64,000 bases of DNA from JAXMHB01 sp046346965 (GCA_046346965.1 JAXMHB010000002.1:62001-126000); one strand, 5' to 3'; counted from the stretch's first letter, positions 7,742-16,874 are shown. The notes: generated by a model not told the origin, from the letters alone. Made by a program: numbers and translations.

Positions 7742-9583
7742 TTAACGGTGATGACCGACCAGTGCGCCGTCGCTTGTAGTCGGGCTAAGACACGATCCCG
7801 CCCGCCACGAATGGGCAGTGGCGCAGCGACAATCCGGGTCGTTCGATGCCCGTCCACACAGCGAGCAGGGCGTGTAGTACAACCGCTCTTCGTCCTGATA
7901 CTGCGGCGGAAATCGTTCGACTCGGAAGTATTCCGGATTGACCTTGTATAGCAGTTCGCCGGGAACCAAGCTGTCATCCTCTCGGTTGGCCAAGTTGGAG
8001 CGCATCACCAGATCCCCACGTTGATGCGTCGCTCCCCGGCCAACTTCGTCATCAAGGATGTCGGTGCCGAGCCAGGACCTTCCCGATGCTGGCGTAGCAA
8101 GTGCGAACTCGAGATCATGGATCTCGCTCTCTGTTCGCCCCTTCTGGTTTAGCGACCATGCCACAGCGCGCATCACAAGGTCTTCATTGATACTTACGTC
8201 CAGCTCCAAGCGCTCGTGAAATGGCTTGGCTCGAGCGTCCACCTTCAGCAGCATCGTGCTCAAAGGGCGCCGCTTGTCGGTTGGCAGGACCCGAGGCCCC
8301 GGCCGATGCGGCGCCACCAGACTGAACTTTCCATACCCGTCTCTCGGATCCACGCAGTACAGCTGGAATCTCTCAGCTCGCGAAGTCTCCCCGCCTTGCG
8401 GCATTTCCAATCCCGCCGGCAATAGCGAGACATAAGTGTTACGAGCCAACGCCAACTCAACGTTTTTCGCGAGATGCAGACGCGCCTGATCGTGAGCCAC
8501 CCAAGCTGCACCCTCCGCGATCGCCGAGGCGCTGCGCTCGGCGACATGAACTCGCCCAGGACCTAACAACTCATTAAGCCGATTCTTGACCAACGGCATA
8601 TTCACCATACCGCCCGTTGCGAGGCAAAGCTCAACAGATGCCGTTGAGTAGCCCTCTCGCTCGAGCAGCCGTTCGATACGAGATACGCCCTTGCGTACCA
8701 GATTACCGACGATGTCCTGCAGATCCTGTCGCGTCAGGTTGAGCTGGAGATCGCCGTGTTCCTCACTATCGAAGTACCGAGGAACGTACACGTTCCATGA
8801 GTTGCGATCGCTCAGCGTCTTTTTTGCGTTCTCGCACTCGTGCAGGAGCCGCTTCCGCGCCTCAGGTAGGACTTCAACGTCTTCGTCCAGGCCCTCGGAC
8901 AACCGGAATCGCCGCTCGACCTCATTGCGCAGTTCCTGATCGAAAACGTCACCGCCGACCTCATCAGTGCCGTCGTTCCCCACCTGCACGAGCAACCCGC
9001 CGAGAACCCGACACAAGGTCAGGTCCAGGGTGCCGCCGCCCCAATCGAACACGAGTAGCAGCTTGCCCTCATGGCGCCTGACGACATTTGGGGCATCCTG
9101 GGCCATACGGAGATAGCCGTACAGAGCGGCGAGCGGCTCATGGACGAACTGCACGATATTCATCCCTGCTTGCCGGAAGGCCTGGCGCAAAAGGGCACGC
9201 CGACGCCCTTCCATGTTGACCGGGATCGTCGCTACCACCCGATCCATCTTCAGATCGCAACCAGCATCAGTCTGAAGCACGAAGCGGCGTACGTGGTAAA
9301 GCACATACTCGACCATCTGAACCGGGTCCCGGCGGACACCGTCGACAATGACCTCGTCACGCCCGAGCAGCGTCTTCGGTGAGCGTACTGTGCTGCCCTG
9401 TACGCCCAAGCCAGCGCTCGCCAGCTTATCGCGGGCCTTCCGGCCAACCTCCACCGACCCACCTTCGAAGCTGACGACCGAAGGGATCGGATTGCCGTTG
9501 TCCAGGAAGCTGATCACGGCCCCACCGACGACCACCGACACCAGGCTGTTGGTCGTTCCGAAGTCAAAGCCTACGACTGCCAT
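7742..9583 (-). CDS. Divergent Hsp70-family ATPase with C-terminal Cys cluster
   Basis: 613 residues. The actin-fold ATPase half is intact: phosphate-1 loop FDFGTTNS (6-13), K70 in PKTLLGR, EPLAALYGY (149-157), phosphate-2 loop FDWGGGTLD (179-187), GGDVFDQEL and an adenosine motif ATGGMVNMP. After about residue 390 there is no recognisable DnaK substrate-binding domain; a different C-terminal region of about 220 residues ends in a cluster C573-x2-C576, C585-x-C587 and H591, a possible zinc site. It is the last gene of a four-gene operon; its ATG lies 4 nt after the stop of the coiled-coil gene, with AAGGGAAG as ribosome binding site. It is not housekeeping DnaK. The role is inferred to be ATP-driven remodelling of the operon's own complex. 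Confidence 0.85.
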   Translation of the reverse strand: MAVVGFDFGTTNSLVSVVVGGAVISFLDNGNPIPSVVSFEGGSVEVGRKARDKLASAGLGVQGSTVRSPKTLLGRDEVIVDGVRRDPVQMVEYVLYHVRRFVLQTDAGCDLKMDRVVATIPVNMEGRRRALLRQAFRQAGMNIVQFVHEPLAALYGYLRMAQDAPNVVRRHEGKLLLVFDWGGGTLDLTLCRVLGGLLVQVGNDGTDEVGGDVFDQELRNEVERRFRLSEGLDEDVEVLPEARKRLLHECENAKKTLSDRNSWNVYVPRYFDSEEHGDLQLNLTRQDLQDIVGNLVRKGVSRIERLLEREGYSTASVELCLATGGMVNMPLVKNRLNELLGPGRVHVAERSASAIAEGAAWVAHDQARLHLAKNVELALARNTYVSLLPAGLEMPQGGETSRAERFQLYCVDPRDGYGKFSLVAPHRPGPRVLPTDKRRPLSTMLLKVDARAKPFHERLELDVSINEDLVMRAVAWSLNQKGRTESEIHDLEFALATPASGRSWLGTDILDDEVGRGATHQRGDLVMRSNLANREDDSLVPGELLYKVNPEYFRVERFPPQYQDEERLYYTPCSLCGRASNDPDCRCATAHSWRAGSCLSPTTSDGALVGHHR

Positions 9584-9587
9584 CTGG

Positions 9588-10871
9588 TCACTTCCCTTGC
9601 AGGTTTGCCACTTGAGCGCGCATCGAATCGGTGGTGAGTTCAGCGCGTTCGATCATCACTTCGACGCGTGGAGTCTTGCTGCGTAGCGCTGCCAGGCCTG
9701 TGTCGAGGAGGTTGAGATTCTCCTCCAGATGCTTCACAAGGCGACCACGCAGATCATCAAGGGCGTGCCGCAAGCGCATGCGCTCGGTTTCGTGCTTCTG
9801 GCGAAGCTCCGCCAACTCCATCTGTGTGGTCTCACGCTGCGCCTTTAGCTCCAATGCCAACTCGTCGCGCTCAACTACCGCCTGCAGACGAAGCTGCTCG
9901 AGCGCTGCGACCTCCTCCCGCAGGCCCGCCGATTCGCGCTGCGCCTTGTCTCGCGCATCTCGAGCCACCGCCGCCTCGTCTCGGAGACGCGCGCAGGCGA
10001 ACCCCATGACGGATTCCGAATCGACCTCGGTCAGCGCCCGAAAACGTGCAGCATCATCCTTGAGTTCACGCGCGGCCGGCATCCAAACGGCCTGAATCAA
10101 CATCGAGGCCAGTTCGTCTGCACCAAGGCTGCGGTCCACCGCATACCACGTCGCCAGCAGCAGGACGGCATTGCGTCTCAGAGACCCCAATTCTGCAGGT
10201 TTGAGGGACTGACTATCAGCCGGCTGGGGCGTGTAGGCTGCAATGACGGCCAGTGTCTCAACGACTGGGGGCGCATCTGACTGATGCCTCATGATGGCTT
10301 GCGCGCCCGGGTTCGTGTAGGCACGGTGCCTCAACATCACCGTGGATACGAAGGACACCAAGGCTCCGCGCAGACTCAGCACGCCCTTGACCCCTCGAGC
10401 AACGAGCAGCAATTGCCGAGGGACGGCCAGGAGTGTGTCGCGGTCAGCTAGCGCCAAGAGCCGCGCCATTGCAGAGTCGTCCAGTTTTGCGTTGTTGGCG
10501 ATCTCCCGCTCGGCCTTCGCCTTAATCGAGATCGCCTGGCCCTTTCGGCTGTAAGCGTGCTGGATGAAGCGCTCGAGCGTCGCAATCTCGTTCTTTTTTT
10601 TGTCAGATCCATGTCCATTGGCCGTGGCGTCGAGCCTCTGGTCACCGAGGCCAGCATCACTTTTACCCCTCATTGCACCTTCCGCCTTGCCTTGCGCCTC
10701 ATTCACTTGTGGTTCGATAAATGGGGAACTCTTGATCGCCTGATGATGGCGTTTCGAGTCTTCGGCCGTTGCGGATCGAGGCGTGCCCGAAGGCGTGGGG
10801 TCCGCCATTCGAACCTCCCCGGTCCTCTTGTAGACGACCGGTACCTGTCGCTGGTCACGATCAGTACTCAT
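9588..10871 (-). CDS. Coiled-coil protein of the Hsp70/dynamin operon
   Basis: 427 residues, family not recognised. The start ATG at 10871 overlaps the upstream stop as ATGA and has AGGAG in front, so translation is coupled; a slightly longer frame upstream is less likely. Layout: disordered polar N-terminus (1-90), a Lys-rich patch (90-95), a helical region to about 290, then a long charged coiled coil (about 295-395) such as VAALEQLRLQAVVERDELAL. No signal peptide and no catalytic motif. It could scaffold or tether the GTPase and Hsp70. Co-occurrence with the neighbours is the main clue to its function. Confidence 0.75.
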   Translation of the reverse strand: MSTDRDQRQVPVVYKRTGEVRMADPTPSGTPRSATAEDSKRHHQAIKSSPFIEPQVNEAQGKAEGAMRGKSDAGLGDQRLDATANGHGSDKKKNEIATLERFIQHAYSRKGQAISIKAKAEREIANNAKLDDSAMARLLALADRDTLLAVPRQLLLVARGVKGVLSLRGALVSFVSTVMLRHRAYTNPGAQAIMRHQSDAPPVVETLAVIAAYTPQPADSQSLKPAELGSLRRNAVLLLATWYAVDRSLGADELASMLIQAVWMPAARELKDDAARFRALTEVDSESVMGFACARLRDEAAVARDARDKAQRESAGLREEVAALEQLRLQAVVERDELALELKAQRETTQMELAELRQKHETERMRLRHALDDLRGRLVKHLEENLNLLDTGLAALRSKTPRVEVMIERAELTTDSMRAQVANLQGK

Positions 10872-11986
10872 GGCGCTCCTAGGCGTTCCAGCAGGGCTTC
10901 TGCCCACATTCTGGTTTGGGTTTGAGAAGCCAGCTGCCGTCCAAGCCGCCGCGCGGCTTTGCGGGACTCGGGGTCCTCTCTGGCGGCCAGCGCTTCCGCA
11001 GCCAGCAAGACACGCTTCATGCGGTCGTAGACGGCGGCGGGTCTATCGACTTGATTTCGCAACTCCTCCGTGCGCCCTTTGAGCTCGACCAAGCCTTCTC
11101 TCGCATCTGAAAGAACCTGCGCGGTGTCCTGATCAGTCAGCAAGTCCGTGACGGCGTCCACCCGGGTGGGCGAAAAGGCTGCGTCGTAGTGCCAGGGCAA
11201 GCCGTCTAGCAATCCGGCGAATGCACCCGCAACCTCCCGGAGATGTCCCTCGGGAGCAAGAAACTCTGCTTCCTCAAAGCGATTGAAATGAAAGGCGATC
11301 AGTGCCCGAATCGTTGTGGCCAAAGGGCGATCGATTCCCGCGAGTGCATCAGCCGCTCGCACGAAACGATCGATGTATTGCGAGTGCTCGAGGCCGCTGT
11401 CGGGCAATCGGTCTTTTGCCATCACGCCATAAAGGTAGTCGCAAATGGCATCACAGTAAGACATCCCTGTGGGCAAGACCCTGCAGTCTCGGATGAAGCG
11501 GCCTACCGCTTCGATCGACAGGACCCGGTCCAATGCCATGTGCACGAATGCTCCCTCGACCGACCGTAGATCCTGTTCCCGAGCAATCGCAAAGTCGATC
11601 TCGCAGCGGGTCGTTGCGCCATCGTTCTCCAGTGTCAGTTCAACGAACTCGTGACTCATCGCCGCCAGTATTTGCGCCAAAGTCTCGGGCAAAATCGAGC
11701 GACCGCTCAGCACGCAGCGGATGGTGTCCTCCAGCGCGACATCGTTTGCCGCGAGCGGCGAAAGGACCTTTACCCTGACGGTCCCTACCGGCTTGCCTCT
11801 CAGCAGTAGCAACGGCTGGCGGAGAGGATGCTCCTCGAAACGATGACGCCTCAGAGCCTGCAGGTCCATGAAGGAACTCCCGCAGTGTTCGCACTCATAC
11901 CGAATTGGAGTCGGTGGACCATAGTCGACACCGTCCAGGCCTGACGGTTCGCGGAACTCGGCATACCCCGTGTGCCAGAAACCCAT
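10868..11986 (-). CDS. C2H2 zinc-finger protein of the Hsp70/dynamin operon
   Basis: 372 residues, family not recognised. An N-terminal classical zinc finger is visible: C32-x2-C35-x12-H48-x4-H53 within YECEHCGSSFMDLQALRRHR. This spacing is typical of eukaryotic C2H2 fingers and uncommon in bacteria. The rest is helical with no known catalytic motif. The ATG at 11986 is preferred (MGFWHTGYAEF, AAGGGAG upstream but somewhat distant); an in-frame ATG at 12055 would add 23 residues. Its stop overlaps the next gene (ATGA). It may be the recognition or adaptor part of the operon, binding nucleic acid or protein. Confidence 0.75.
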   Translation of the reverse strand: MGFWHTGYAEFREPSGLDGVDYGPPTPIRYECEHCGSSFMDLQALRRHRFEEHPLRQPLLLLRGKPVGTVRVKVLSPLAANDVALEDTIRCVLSGRSILPETLAQILAAMSHEFVELTLENDGATTRCEIDFAIAREQDLRSVEGAFVHMALDRVLSIEAVGRFIRDCRVLPTGMSYCDAICDYLYGVMAKDRLPDSGLEHSQYIDRFVRAADALAGIDRPLATTIRALIAFHFNRFEEAEFLAPEGHLREVAGAFAGLLDGLPWHYDAAFSPTRVDAVTDLLTDQDTAQVLSDAREGLVELKGRTEELRNQVDRPAAVYDRMKRVLLAAEALAAREDPESRKAARRLGRQLASQTQTRMWAEALLERLGAP

Positions 11987-12112
11987 CGTCAGCTTCACTC
12001 CCTTTTCAGCACGTACGCCCCAATGCATCAAGCCCGACGCAGGTCCAGAGACCATTCGATTCGCACTTCACGTTGGCGTAGCGAGATGCGGTGCAGGGTC
12101 GAGAGCCGAAGC

Positions 12113-15046
12113 TCAAGAGGCACTCGCAGCCCCAGTTGCAAGCGCGTGTTTTGGCCAACAAAACACATCGATGTCAGTTTGACGCACCCGGCGGCTGCCT
12201 GGGCGGTGTTCGGCCAACGCAACGGTTGGTTTGTAGATGTCGAGCCCACGGCCTAGCTTAAAGAGAACCCCGTGGTCCAGGATCAGGCAGCGATCGTGGA
12301 GGATAGTCTCGCGCTTTAGGCTGAGCGTCACTCCAAAGCTCTTGAACAAGTCCTTGGCGGCGAGATCGACGAACCGCTCCTGCGCCGCGGTGAACTCCTC
12401 GGGCGCGTAGCCCGTCACAATCTCAATTTCCTTTGGACGCGCGCCTTCCGCAAGGTGTAACAGACATTCCTTGAGATTGCGCAACTGGTGGGGCTTGCTG
12501 AGGTGGGGATCGACCAACCGAGCTCTCGTAGCGCCGTGCAGATACACCGGTGGGAACACCTTTTCGATAGGCCAACCGCTGTCCTGATCCCGCAGTCTCA
12601 TGCGACAAAGCGCGATCGTGGCGCCGGATTCCACGCCACTTGCCCAATCGTCTTCCGTCGCTCCGGCTTCAGGCGCAACGTCCTCAGGTGACGCGGACAA
12701 ATGAGGCGAGTCGGCGACCTCTACATCCTCAAGCAGCGAGCGCTCTGCCATGACTTCAGAGCGCACCACGGGCATGGACGGCATCGCCACAGCTGCGGGT
12801 AGATCGCCGAGCTTGGACGACCTCTCGGTGTCTCCGGCTGGAGGCTCGAGGATTGCCTCGGCACCTGCCAAGACCAGCTGCTGGTCTGCCTTGATGGTCG
12901 CCACGAGCGATTCGATGGTCTCACGCTGGCCGGCTACCAGCGCTTCAGCGGCGGCTCGGATATTGTCCGAGGCTTGCTCGAGAAGGATCCTCACTTCGTC
13001 CAGAGCATCGCGCGGCGCAGCCTTGGCTTCTTCCATCAGAAACTCGCCAAAGGCCTCGCTTCGCTGATCCAAGTGGTTGGTCAAGGCCTCCGCCAGCAGC
13101 CTCCTGACCTCTCCGTAGAAGTCGCGCACCTCATCGGACTGCAAGCTGGTTGTCCCACGGCCCCAGATGTCGGACACGCTATCGCGCGCCTCGACGATCC
13201 GCTCCGACACCTCGTCGCTGACGAAGTCATCCAGCATTGAGATCACACGCTGCTCTTCGGCAGCAATCAGATCTTGGGCCCTTTGCATGGAACGCTCGAG
13301 TGACGCGGTCAGCCGGGCCGTCACGTCGAAAGGTAGCGATGTCCCCAGCTCCAGTGACTCCGAAATGCTCGCTCCTTCAGTCGCCAAACTGTGGAGATGA
13401 GCTTCGAATCCGCTAGCGAAGCGCGCGAACTGCTCAGTGTGCTCGCCGAGCATCTCTTGAACTTTGGGGAAGATGCGGTTGGCTACGCGACCCTGAAGAT
13501 CGCGCATGTGACCCCAACGACCGGACCGCCGCGTCTTCCAATGAAGTGCCACATCGTTGGTTTCGTCCTTGGCGAGCTCTCGCTCGGCCAGTAGTCCGAT
13601 GTTCTCCACCAGAACACCGTGGTGCTTGCGACGACTCGCGAGGCGCTTACCGAGCAGACTCACCTGCTCGCAGAGCGCCCCTTCAAACCGTTGGCTAGCC
13701 TGCCCAAACTGCTCACGAAAGCTGCGGAGCTTCTGCTCCGCCACCTCCCTGTCCTTGATGTCGCGGATGGCCCGGAGCTTGGTGTCGAGGAGAAACTGCA
13801 AATCCAGCAGTGCTGTTCGTGCGCCAATGGCAATGTGCTGGGCCGCCAACGCTATGCGTGACTCCGTCGAGAGGAGTCGAAGCAGTTGGGTCTTGAATCG
13901 ATCGATACCACCCGGATCCGCTGGATCGATCGCACATGGGATCGGCTTTCCGTCTTTGCCGCTGCGATGGAGCTTGGTCGATGTGAACGCCACTTCGACT
14001 TCACCCAACTGTTCGCGATACCGGCGCATTGCCGGAGAGTCGTCCTGGCTCAATTCGGCTAAGGTCGCGGCGAGCTCGTTCGCCAAACGCCGGCGTTCAC
14101 GCTCGATGCGCCGGCTCAGCGGCTCCGGGTTGTCATCGTTCGATTCGGCGTTGTCGAGGTGCTGCTGGTACGTGACATCCACTTGGGTGATTACGACGAT
14201 CAACTGCTTCACCGTGCCCTTGCGCAACAAGGACAAGAGGAAGTCTTTATCGGATTGGCCGTAGGACTCGCCGGACTTGGTCAAGTACAAAATCGCGTCG
14301 ACATCCTCGACGGTCTTTTCGGTGAGGCCGACTCGGAAGCGCTCCGTATCGTCGAGGCCCGGCGTGTCGATCAGCAGAACACCCTCGTCAAGGATCTCCG
14401 CCGGGGACTCGATCTCAATCGACTCCACAAGGCAGTGATGCGGCTTGGAACCTGAGGTGAAGTACTTGAGCCTCCGGCGGAACTCGACCTCTTCTCTCTT
14501 GGATCCACCCGCTGCGAGCGTTATCTCGAGGCGGTGTCCTCCGGGTTTCAAGAAGTCTTGTTCGAGTCCAGCGAGGTCGAAGCACTCGTCTTCGCCTTCC
14601 TTCCCTTTGCGCGGCTTTTTGAAGTTGTTCCACATCTTCACCCGGTGGGCGTCGATGTGCTTCGGATCTTCAGCGTACAGCGCCTGCAGCTTCACCCACT
14701 CTTCCTCGGCCAAAAAGCGCACGATGGCCCGCACATTCGGGCCATGCCGAAATGTGGTGATGGCGGCAGTCTCCGGATTGGTGTCTTCGCCGGCCAGTCG
14801 GGCACAAAGCAGCTCGTTGACGAAGGATGACTTGCCCGTCTTGAACCGGCCGACGACCGCCACCTTGTAGTTCTCGGGTAACTGTTGCGCGCGCAGCAAT
14901 TGGTCGAGCGCATCGGCGGTACGTGCACACTCCTTGCCGATCTGGGCGATCGTGACGCCGGACTTCTGCCGAAGGGCCGCACAAACCTGGTTGACGTGGC
15001 TTGTCAGTGTGCGAATGTCACTTCGAACTTGGCGAGGCGACTTCAT
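12113..15046 (-). CDS. Dynamin-like GTPase with C-terminal MITD1-type (MIT_C, PLD-like) domain
   Basis: 977 residues, first gene of the operon. GTPase motifs: P-loop GRFKTGKS (66-73), switch I ETAAITT (92-98), DTPG (227-230) and TQVD (287-290). A long helical stalk of coiled-coil character follows (about 420-760), then an acidic linker. Residues about 818-967 match the C-terminal domain of eukaryotic MITD1 in motif order: RLVDPHLSKPHQLRNL, LHDRCLILDHG (HDR 917-919), KLGRGLDIYKP (GRGLD 932-936) and TDIDVF (958-962). That domain has the PLD fold but lacks HKD catalysis and binds membranes. AGGAGA lies upstream of the ATG. No transmembrane hairpin is obvious, so membrane targeting probably depends on the C-terminal domain. 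Confidence 0.85.
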   Translation of the reverse strand: MKSPRQVRSDIRTLTSHVNQVCAALRQKSGVTIAQIGKECARTADALDQLLRAQQLPENYKVAVVGRFKTGKSSFVNELLCARLAGEDTNPETAAITTFRHGPNVRAIVRFLAEEEWVKLQALYAEDPKHIDAHRVKMWNNFKKPRKGKEGEDECFDLAGLEQDFLKPGGHRLEITLAAGGSKREEVEFRRRLKYFTSGSKPHHCLVESIEIESPAEILDEGVLLIDTPGLDDTERFRVGLTEKTVEDVDAILYLTKSGESYGQSDKDFLLSLLRKGTVKQLIVVITQVDVTYQQHLDNAESNDDNPEPLSRRIERERRRLANELAATLAELSQDDSPAMRRYREQLGEVEVAFTSTKLHRSGKDGKPIPCAIDPADPGGIDRFKTQLLRLLSTESRIALAAQHIAIGARTALLDLQFLLDTKLRAIRDIKDREVAEQKLRSFREQFGQASQRFEGALCEQVSLLGKRLASRRKHHGVLVENIGLLAERELAKDETNDVALHWKTRRSGRWGHMRDLQGRVANRIFPKVQEMLGEHTEQFARFASGFEAHLHSLATEGASISESLELGTSLPFDVTARLTASLERSMQRAQDLIAAEEQRVISMLDDFVSDEVSERIVEARDSVSDIWGRGTTSLQSDEVRDFYGEVRRLLAEALTNHLDQRSEAFGEFLMEEAKAAPRDALDEVRILLEQASDNIRAAAEALVAGQRETIESLVATIKADQQLVLAGAEAILEPPAGDTERSSKLGDLPAAVAMPSMPVVRSEVMAERSLLEDVEVADSPHLSASPEDVAPEAGATEDDWASGVESGATIALCRMRLRDQDSGWPIEKVFPPVYLHGATRARLVDPHLSKPHQLRNLKECLLHLAEGARPKEIEIVTGYAPEEFTAAQERFVDLAAKDLFKSFGVTLSLKRETILHDRCLILDHGVLFKLGRGLDIYKPTVALAEHRPGSRRVRQTDIDVFCWPKHALATGAASAS

Positions 15047-15130
15047 GCGACGGGTCTCCTGGACTGGTTCGACAGGGGCAGCGAGTGCACAGACTAACCG
15101 GAGCAGTCTCCAAGTTTCTCGACTGAAAGG

Positions 15131-15160
15131 CTTCGATTTCGATCAATCAGATCTTCGATT
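15131..15160. promoter_or_regulatory. Direct repeat CTTCGATT upstream of the dynamin operon
   Basis: Two copies of CTTCGATT at 15131-15138 and 15153-15160, start-to-start 22 bp (about two helical turns), 85-114 bp upstream of the operon's first ATG. Possible operator; no clear -35/-10 pair was found nearby. Confidence 0.3.
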
Positions 15161-15268
15161 CAACATCGTCGGTAAAGGTCCGTCGCAGCGGGAGCGATGG
15201 CAGGCGCGACTCCATCGCCAAGCAGCCAACGCGCTCCGATAGCGCCAGCGCATCCTTCACCGCCCGCC

Positions 15269-16636
15269 TCACGGCGGCTGAGGCGTTTCTGCCATCAGTC
15301 CGGCGGCCTGCAGGCGCGCGCGCAGCGTGGGGGCCGGGTCGGCGATGGCCAGGTGTACGGCGTCGGCGGTGAAGGCGAGCGTGGAGGCGTCCACATGCTG
15401 GCCGGCGGCGGCCAGAAAGGTGTCGGTGGACCATGGCTCGCCGGCGTCCACGCGTGAGAGGAAGTCGCGCCAGACGCACCAAAGGCTGCACTGGCCGGCG
15501 CTGGCGCGGCGGGCGTCAGCGTCGATCAGCATCTGCAGCAACAGGCCGCAGCTGTAGAAATTGTCGAAGCGGCCGGCCTCGGCCGAGGTGTCCAGTGGCC
15601 TTCCGCCCAGGCCGGCGGAACAGGCATCGACGCTGCCCGCCAGGCGCTCGGCCAGTGCCTCGGTGCTGAGCAGCTCGAGTTTGCGCAGCGCCAGCGCTGC
15701 CATCGCCTCGGCGCCGCCCTCGTGGATCCAGTTGTCGCCGGTGGACGCCAGCGGTCGCGGCCGTTGGTACAAATGCGCGGCTTCGTGGGCGAAGAACCAG
15801 TCCATGCGCTGCGTGAAGTCGGCGCGGTCGAAGGCCTCGGTGCGCCCATACAGATGCATGAAGACCTGGTTCGGCAGCGTGCCGCCCTGGTAGCCGTAGC
15901 CGCCATCCGGGTAGTCGGCATCGCGTGAGGCGAACAGCATCGGCTTGCGCGCCAGCGCGCCCAGTTCGCCGCGGTAGTAGGCCATCAGCCGCGGAAACAG
16001 GGTGTTCAGGCCGTCGCGGGCCTCCGGTGGGAAGGCCTGATCGACCACGGCGATCACCTCGTCGGTTTCCACCGGGGTCGCCTGGCCGACGTAGACATTG
16101 GTGCCGTCATCGCGCTCGATGAAATCGGCGCTGGCTTGGATCTCTCCGTGGACGATCACATGCGCCCCGGCGGGTGGCTGCACGCGAATGCGCCAGGCGG
16201 CGTCTTCGACCTCCGCGCAGCTTCCCGGACAGGCGTGAAAGCGCCCGCTGTGGATCAGCAGGCCGCCGTCGCCGAAGGGCGAGAACGGGGCGTAGTCCTT
16301 CTCCAGCGGGCGGTAGCGCGGCTGCATGCGGAAGGCAACGGTCGTGAACGCCTCGCCGTCCTTGCGCCGAACCACCTCGACGCCGTCGACCTGCGCCAGC
16401 TCCACGCCTGGGTCCAGCGGCGTCCAGTCATGCACGCGATGGCCCTGGCGATCTTCGCGGGCGAAACGCAGCTCACGTGCCGGCTGCGCCAGCGTGTAAC
16501 CAGCCTCCCAGCGATCGCCGTCCGGCGTCAGCACGATGTCGGCCAGCGGCCGCGTATCGCCGGCCAGCGCATGGCCAGCCAGGCCGGCCAAGGCGATGGC
16601 CAGCAACCGGGCGCGGCGTCGGGCAGTGGTGTGCAT
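15269..16636 (-). CDS. Exported gluzincin-type metallopeptidase (M61-like), putative
   Basis: 455 residues with a signal peptide (Arg-rich start, hydrophobic 11-25, cleavage near GHALAG). It contains the zinc motif H284-E-A-A-H288 in FFAHEAAHLYQ and, 18 residues on, E306 in WIHEGGAEAM, the spacing and EG context of gluzincins such as the M61 glycyl-aminopeptidase group. Four cysteines in the C-terminal half suggest disulfides. The ATG at 16636 follows a weak AAGAG; a longer frame upstream has no signal sequence. The substrate is unknown. It lies just beyond the dynamin island on the same strand, with about 220 bp between. Confidence 0.7.
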   Translation of the reverse strand: MHTTARRRARLLAIALAGLAGHALAGDTRPLADIVLTPDGDRWEAGYTLAQPARELRFAREDRQGHRVHDWTPLDPGVELAQVDGVEVVRRKDGEAFTTVAFRMQPRYRPLEKDYAPFSPFGDGGLLIHSGRFHACPGSCAEVEDAAWRIRVQPPAGAHVIVHGEIQASADFIERDDGTNVYVGQATPVETDEVIAVVDQAFPPEARDGLNTLFPRLMAYYRGELGALARKPMLFASRDADYPDGGYGYQGGTLPNQVFMHLYGRTEAFDRADFTQRMDWFFAHEAAHLYQRPRPLASTGDNWIHEGGAEAMAALALRKLELLSTEALAERLAGSVDACSAGLGGRPLDTSAEAGRFDNFYSCGLLLQMLIDADARRASAGQCSLWCVWRDFLSRVDAGEPWSTDTFLAAAGQHVDASTLAFTADAVHLAIADPAPTLRARLQAAGLMAETPQPP

Positions 16637-16874
16637 GAGGCGCTCTTGCGGCTGGCGGCGCCGGTGCCCGGCGGACGCCGCATCCTCGTCCGCGCGCTTG
16701 CCGTCGGCGTAGTGCCGGTGGTCACTGATGGCGGGTTGGCTTGCGGGTGCGGGCCGGCGCATGGGCGCTGCGTGCTCGGGTTGCCGGGGCCGCATACGCC
16801 GGGCGCCCGGCGCAAACGCTGCGGACACGAACGCCACGCTCGCGCAAGGGGCAGGCGCGCAGCGGCGCCCAGCA

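Noticed and set aside
7742..9583. Hsp70 gene as the housekeeping dnaK
   Set aside because: No dnaJ or grpE nearby, the C-terminal half is not DnaK-like, and it sits in a lower-G+C operon.
12113..12595. C-terminal domain of the dynamin as an active phospholipase D or nuclease
   Set aside because: No HxKxxxxD motif is present; the conserved HDR and GRGLD fit the non-catalytic MIT_C type.
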